Assembly (NCBI RefSeq): GCF_016623585.1
Contig: NZ_JAEHFY010000011.1
Location: 1 to 64,000 of the forward strand
Source of the DNA: Pedobacter segetis
Lineage (GTDB): Bacteria > Bacteroidota > Bacteroidia > Sphingobacteriales > Sphingobacteriaceae
Direction: 5' to 3'
DNA length: 64,000 nucleotides
Shown: one piece after another, positions 61,345 to 64,000 of the stretch
How positions within the stretch are numbered: the stretch's first letter is position 1
How the letters are laid out: every line of letters starts with the position of its first letter
Position numbers and translations under genes: made by a program
The notes under the pieces: model-generated
The model's database searches: none
Seen by the model: only the letters and a program-made list of their open reading frames with translations
What the model was told of the DNA's origin: nothing

Positions 61345-63294
61345 TTATTTATTTGGCGCTTGCTTTAAGAGCCAATACATTAATTCTTTTCCTGCTTTTA
61401 AATTTTGGAAAGTACTTGGCAATTTTCTACCATCTGTATATTCGTTGTATAACCATGGATCGCCAACTGCAAAGACTGTCCCTTTACCTATTTTAGCTGA
61501 TGCCATTATAACGTCTCCCTTATTTTCTACTATCGCTTTAGCTGGCGTTTTAATAGCAAGGGTGCTAATTTCTTTTAGATAGGTTTGCGGCCCAGATGGG
61601 AATACATTATTTCCCTCGGGAATTTTTATCATACCCATATCAAACTGAGAACCTATAACCGCATTTTTTAATTCATCCTTAAACCGAATGCCAAACTGCC
61701 TTGCTAAATCATTAAAATGAGGCAGTTCACAATTACTAGAATCATTTGCCATCAATAACAAAACACCACCTTGCTTTACCCATTCTACTATATTATGGAT
61801 GTATGGAGCCATCATATAATTTGGGTTTGCAGTTTCTTTTTTAGTATCAGGATCAACTATGATATAAACTGAGGCATTGGATAAATTTGATGCTGTTGGA
61901 CCTTCTTTTAAAGTCTCTGTTTTTGCACCCATATTACGGATACTCTCGCCTAAAATCCCAAAGCCATTGTTGTCCCATTCATTCCATAAATAATGGAAAC
62001 TTTCTGGTTTGCCTGTAATATCTTTTCTGGTTTCGTTATTAAAATAGTTGTCTAATAAAACAGTTTTGTTTTGCCCTACTTGTGGGATATTTCTCAATTC
62101 CATTTCATTACTTGCCAACAAGAAAGCACCAACCCCTTTAGGATCATCTTGCACTACTTTTTCGCTCAAATAATATTCATAACTACCATCGCGATAAGGT
62201 TTACCCCCCAAACCTGCAACGCTTACCGTTCCGTTTAGGTGAAGTAATCCTTGGGCATCTCTAACTAAAAACTGTTTTTGAATGCCTACATAACCTTTTT
62301 TTGCTACCGCTTCATATTTAGCGGGTAAATAGCCTAACCTTACTCCTTTTGCTAAAGCGTAAACAAACATATTTGAAGCTGAGGCTTCCAAATAATTCCC
62401 CTTACCATTTGGTTGATCTAAAACTTCATACCATAAGCCAGATTTTTTATCTTGAACTTTAGTTGCTGCATCAGCAAAACGATTTAAAATGGCTAGCAAT
62501 TCTTGTCGTTTGGGATTATCTGATGGGAAGTTTTCCAAAACATCAACCAACGCCATGCCATACCAGCCCATAGCTCGTCCCCAAAAATTTGGAGAATTAC
62601 CGGTTTCTTTATTTGCCCATGTTTGTTCTTTAGATTCGTCCCAGCCATGATAAAGCAAACCAGTTTTAGGGTCTCTAGCATGCTTCTCCATGTAAATAAA
62701 CTGATTAGCTATATCATCGAAAGCTGCATTCTGATGAAAATCTTTAGCATATTGAGCGTAAAAAGGTTCTCCCATATACAAGCCATCTAACCACATTTGA
62801 TAGGGATAGGCTTTTTTATGCCAAAACCCGCCCTCTTTTGTTCTTGGTTGCTCTTGTAGTTGTTTTCTTAATAATGAAGCAGCTTTGTAGTATTTATCTT
62901 TTCCGGTTACGTTATATAAAAACAATAATGATCTTCCGTTTTTAATATTATCGATATTATAATCAGATAATTTATAACGATTGATTGAACCGTCGTTTTT
63001 AACAAAAAAGTCCATACTCTTTTGTATATAAGTAAAGTATTTATCTTGGCCGGTACGTTTCCAAATATTGGCGATGCCTTCTAAAACCACACCTTGATCG
63101 TACGCCCATTTTACCGGTTTGCCCTCTTCCATTAAAAGTGAATCAGCCCATTTTGTCATAACGGTTTTTGCCATATCTTCGGAAAGGCTTAAATGAGAAT
63201 TTTGATTTATTATACTTTTTTTTGATGCACATGATGAAACCACCATCAAAAGAAAAACAAAAAGGAAACCGTATTTTTTAAATGTTTGGATCAT
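61345..63294 (-). CDS. GH105 unsaturated glucuronyl/rhamnogalacturonyl hydrolase fused to DUF4350
   Basis: A 649-residue lipoprotein (VVSSC, mature Cys 22). The (alpha/alpha)6 GH105 domain covers about 40-390: KWAYDQGVVLEGIANIWKR, YQMWLDGLYMGEPFYAQYAK with the catalytic Asp at 170, GHGWDES-type region (YHGWDESKEQTWANKETG), and WGRAMGWYGMALVDVLE. It hydrates the 4,5-double bond left by pectin lyases. A second domain (about 425-645) with VLLDNYFNNE and VEWVKQGGVLLLMANDSSNC looks like DUF4350, a GATase1-like fold; its role is unknown. It sits 1 base after the GH28 gene and 4 bases before uxaB. Confidence 0.9.
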   Translation of the reverse strand: MIQTFKKYGFLFVFLLMVVSSCASKKSIINQNSHLSLSEDMAKTVMTKWADSLLMEEGKPVKWAYDQGVVLEGIANIWKRTGQDKYFTYIQKSMDFFVKNDGSINRYKLSDYNIDNIKNGRSLLFLYNVTGKDKYYKAASLLRKQLQEQPRTKEGGFWHKKAYPYQMWLDGLYMGEPFYAQYAKDFHQNAAFDDIANQFIYMEKHARDPKTGLLYHGWDESKEQTWANKETGNSPNFWGRAMGWYGMALVDVLENFPSDNPKRQELLAILNRFADAATKVQDKKSGLWYEVLDQPNGKGNYLEASASNMFVYALAKGVRLGYLPAKYEAVAKKGYVGIQKQFLVRDAQGLLHLNGTVSVAGLGGKPYRDGSYEYYLSEKVVQDDPKGVGAFLLASNEMELRNIPQVGQNKTVLLDNYFNNETRKDITGKPESFHYLWNEWDNNGFGILGESIRNMGAKTETLKEGPTASNLSNASVYIIVDPDTKKETANPNYMMAPYIHNIVEWVKQGGVLLLMANDSSNCELPHFNDLARQFGIRFKDELKNAVIGSQFDMGMIKIPEGNNVFPSGPQTYLKEISTLAIKTPAKAIVENKGDVIMASAKIGKGTVFAVGDPWLYNEYTDGRKLPSTFQNLKAGKELMYWLLKQAPNK

Positions 63295-63295
63295 T

Positions 63296-64000
63296 TTATT
63301 TTATGGTTAATGCTTTTGAAGATGCTCCAAGAGTATATGTGATTTTATCTTTTGATGTAGAAATTGAGGAATTGGAAATTTTTACTCCCGTTGTTTTTAC
63401 TCCTGAAATATTCATTAAAAAACCTACGTCTGTAAATGATTTTAACCCTTCAAAACTGATGTTTTTGCTGTTATCTACGTTTATTAAAGGATTGCTGTTG
63501 CCAACCATTAAGTTTAAATTTTTAATGCTGATATTACTTGCTTCTGTTAATTCTACACCTTCTTTAGCTTGGATGGTTAGGTTTTCTAAATAAATATCAT
63601 GGATGTTCATTTCTGGCAAACCCCTCATAAAAATTGCTTTAGCAGCTCCATCACAGTTGATATTCCTAATATGGAAATCTTTAAATTGTGGCGTTTCATC
63701 TGTTACCGGAAATAACTCAACCTTTGGGGCTTCCCTAACCTCATCTGCTAATGGAACTGGGTCTTTTGCTGCATAATACATATCAAAACGAATAGCTTCG
63801 CCAGCGATGTCTTTCATATTGATATCAGAAATATAAATCTTTTCAACTACTCCACCACGACCTCTTGTGGTCTTAAAACGCAAGCCAATATCGGTTCCGA
63901 TGAATGAATTATTATAAACGAATAGGTTTTTAGCCCCGCCAGACATTTCACTACCAATTACAAAACCGCCGTGTGCATGATAAACCACATTATTACGAGC
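63296..64000 (-). CDS. GH28 polygalacturonase-type hydrolase (N-terminus outside window)
   Basis: The C-terminal 234 residues of a right-handed beta-helix enzyme; the frame stays open to the right edge, so the start is missing. VVYHAHGGFVIGSEMSGG carries the conserved HG pair of the GH28 site, and DIGLRFKTTRGRGG provides the R-x-K substrate-binding motif. Later coils include FKDFHIRNINCDGAAKAIFM and ISIKNLNLMVGNSN. The catalytic Asp residues would lie just upstream. It should hydrolyse alpha-1,4-galacturonan or related pectin chains. It heads the visible part of the operon with GH105 and the uxa genes. Confidence 0.92.
   Translation of the reverse strand, partial: ARNNVVYHAHGGFVIGSEMSGGAKNLFVYNNSFIGTDIGLRFKTTRGRGGVVEKIYISDINMKDIAGEAIRFDMYYAAKDPVPLADEVREAPKVELFPVTDETPQFKDFHIRNINCDGAAKAIFMRGLPEMNIHDIYLENLTIQAKEGVELTEASNISIKNLNLMVGNSNPLINVDNSKNISFEGLKSFTDVGFLMNISGVKTTGVKISNSSISTSKDKITYTLGASSKALTIK

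Noticed and set aside
1-64000. CRISPR arrays, tRNA or rRNA genes, phage genes
   Set aside because: No regularly spaced repeats, cloverleaf signatures or phage structural genes were recognised.

Overview
The window is AT-rich DNA from a Bacteroidota genome, most likely a Sphingobacteriaceae member close to Pedobacter. The evidence is four SusC/SusD outer-membrane pairs, a hybrid two-component sensor, a type IX secretion sorting domain, lipoprotein signals of the SSC/SGC type, TAnnTTTG promoter boxes and weak ribosome binding sites. Names above family level are inference from protein sequence read by eye. No tRNA, rRNA or CRISPR array was seen.

Layout. 1-3856: the right end of an IS21-type insertion sequence lies inside a HlyD-type adaptor gene; behind it are a C39-peptidase ABC exporter, a short double-glycine leader peptide and a CPBP-type membrane protein. 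This looks like a bacteriocin-type peptide export locus broken by the insertion. 4015-13020: housekeeping genes, namely a C-terminal processing protease, a VOC protein, murQ with a hypothetical partner, a radical SAM protein, pyrH-frr, an ABC exporter and a small membrane protein. 13751-27583: two SusC/SusD pairs around one hybrid two-component regulator, with no glycoside hydrolase beside them.

28599-33563: a small envelope island. Three promoters carry the same TTAACTTAAG-type operator at nearly the same distance from a TAnnTTTG box. They drive two paralogous beta-barrel proteins, two lipoproteins and another barrel protein, and they flank a Crp/Fnr-family regulator gene and an oxidoreductase. 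33822-48777: a tandem SusC-SusD-SusC-SusD operon, a type IX cargo protein, a GH43-family lipoprotein and an FHS-type sugar transporter.

49230-56410: a VWA-domain protein with two DUF4197 paralogues, divergent from an ECF sigma factor, a chimeric anti-sigma/carboxypeptidase-like/TonB-like protein and an M1 aminopeptidase. 56642-64000: a galacturonate operon running leftwards, GH28 (cut by the window edge), GH105-DUF4350, uxaB, uxaA, uxaC. The GH28 and GH105 enzymes would release galacturonate and unsaturated uronate from pectin; UxaC, UxaB and UxaA convert galacturonate to 2-keto-3-deoxygluconate. The later steps (KDG kinase, KDPG aldolase, KduI/KduD) are not in the window.

The best candidates for something undescribed are the three-promoter Crp-box island (28.6-33.6 kb), the sigma/anti-sigma-TonB chimera locus (49.2-56.4 kb), and the interrupted GG-peptide export locus at the left edge.
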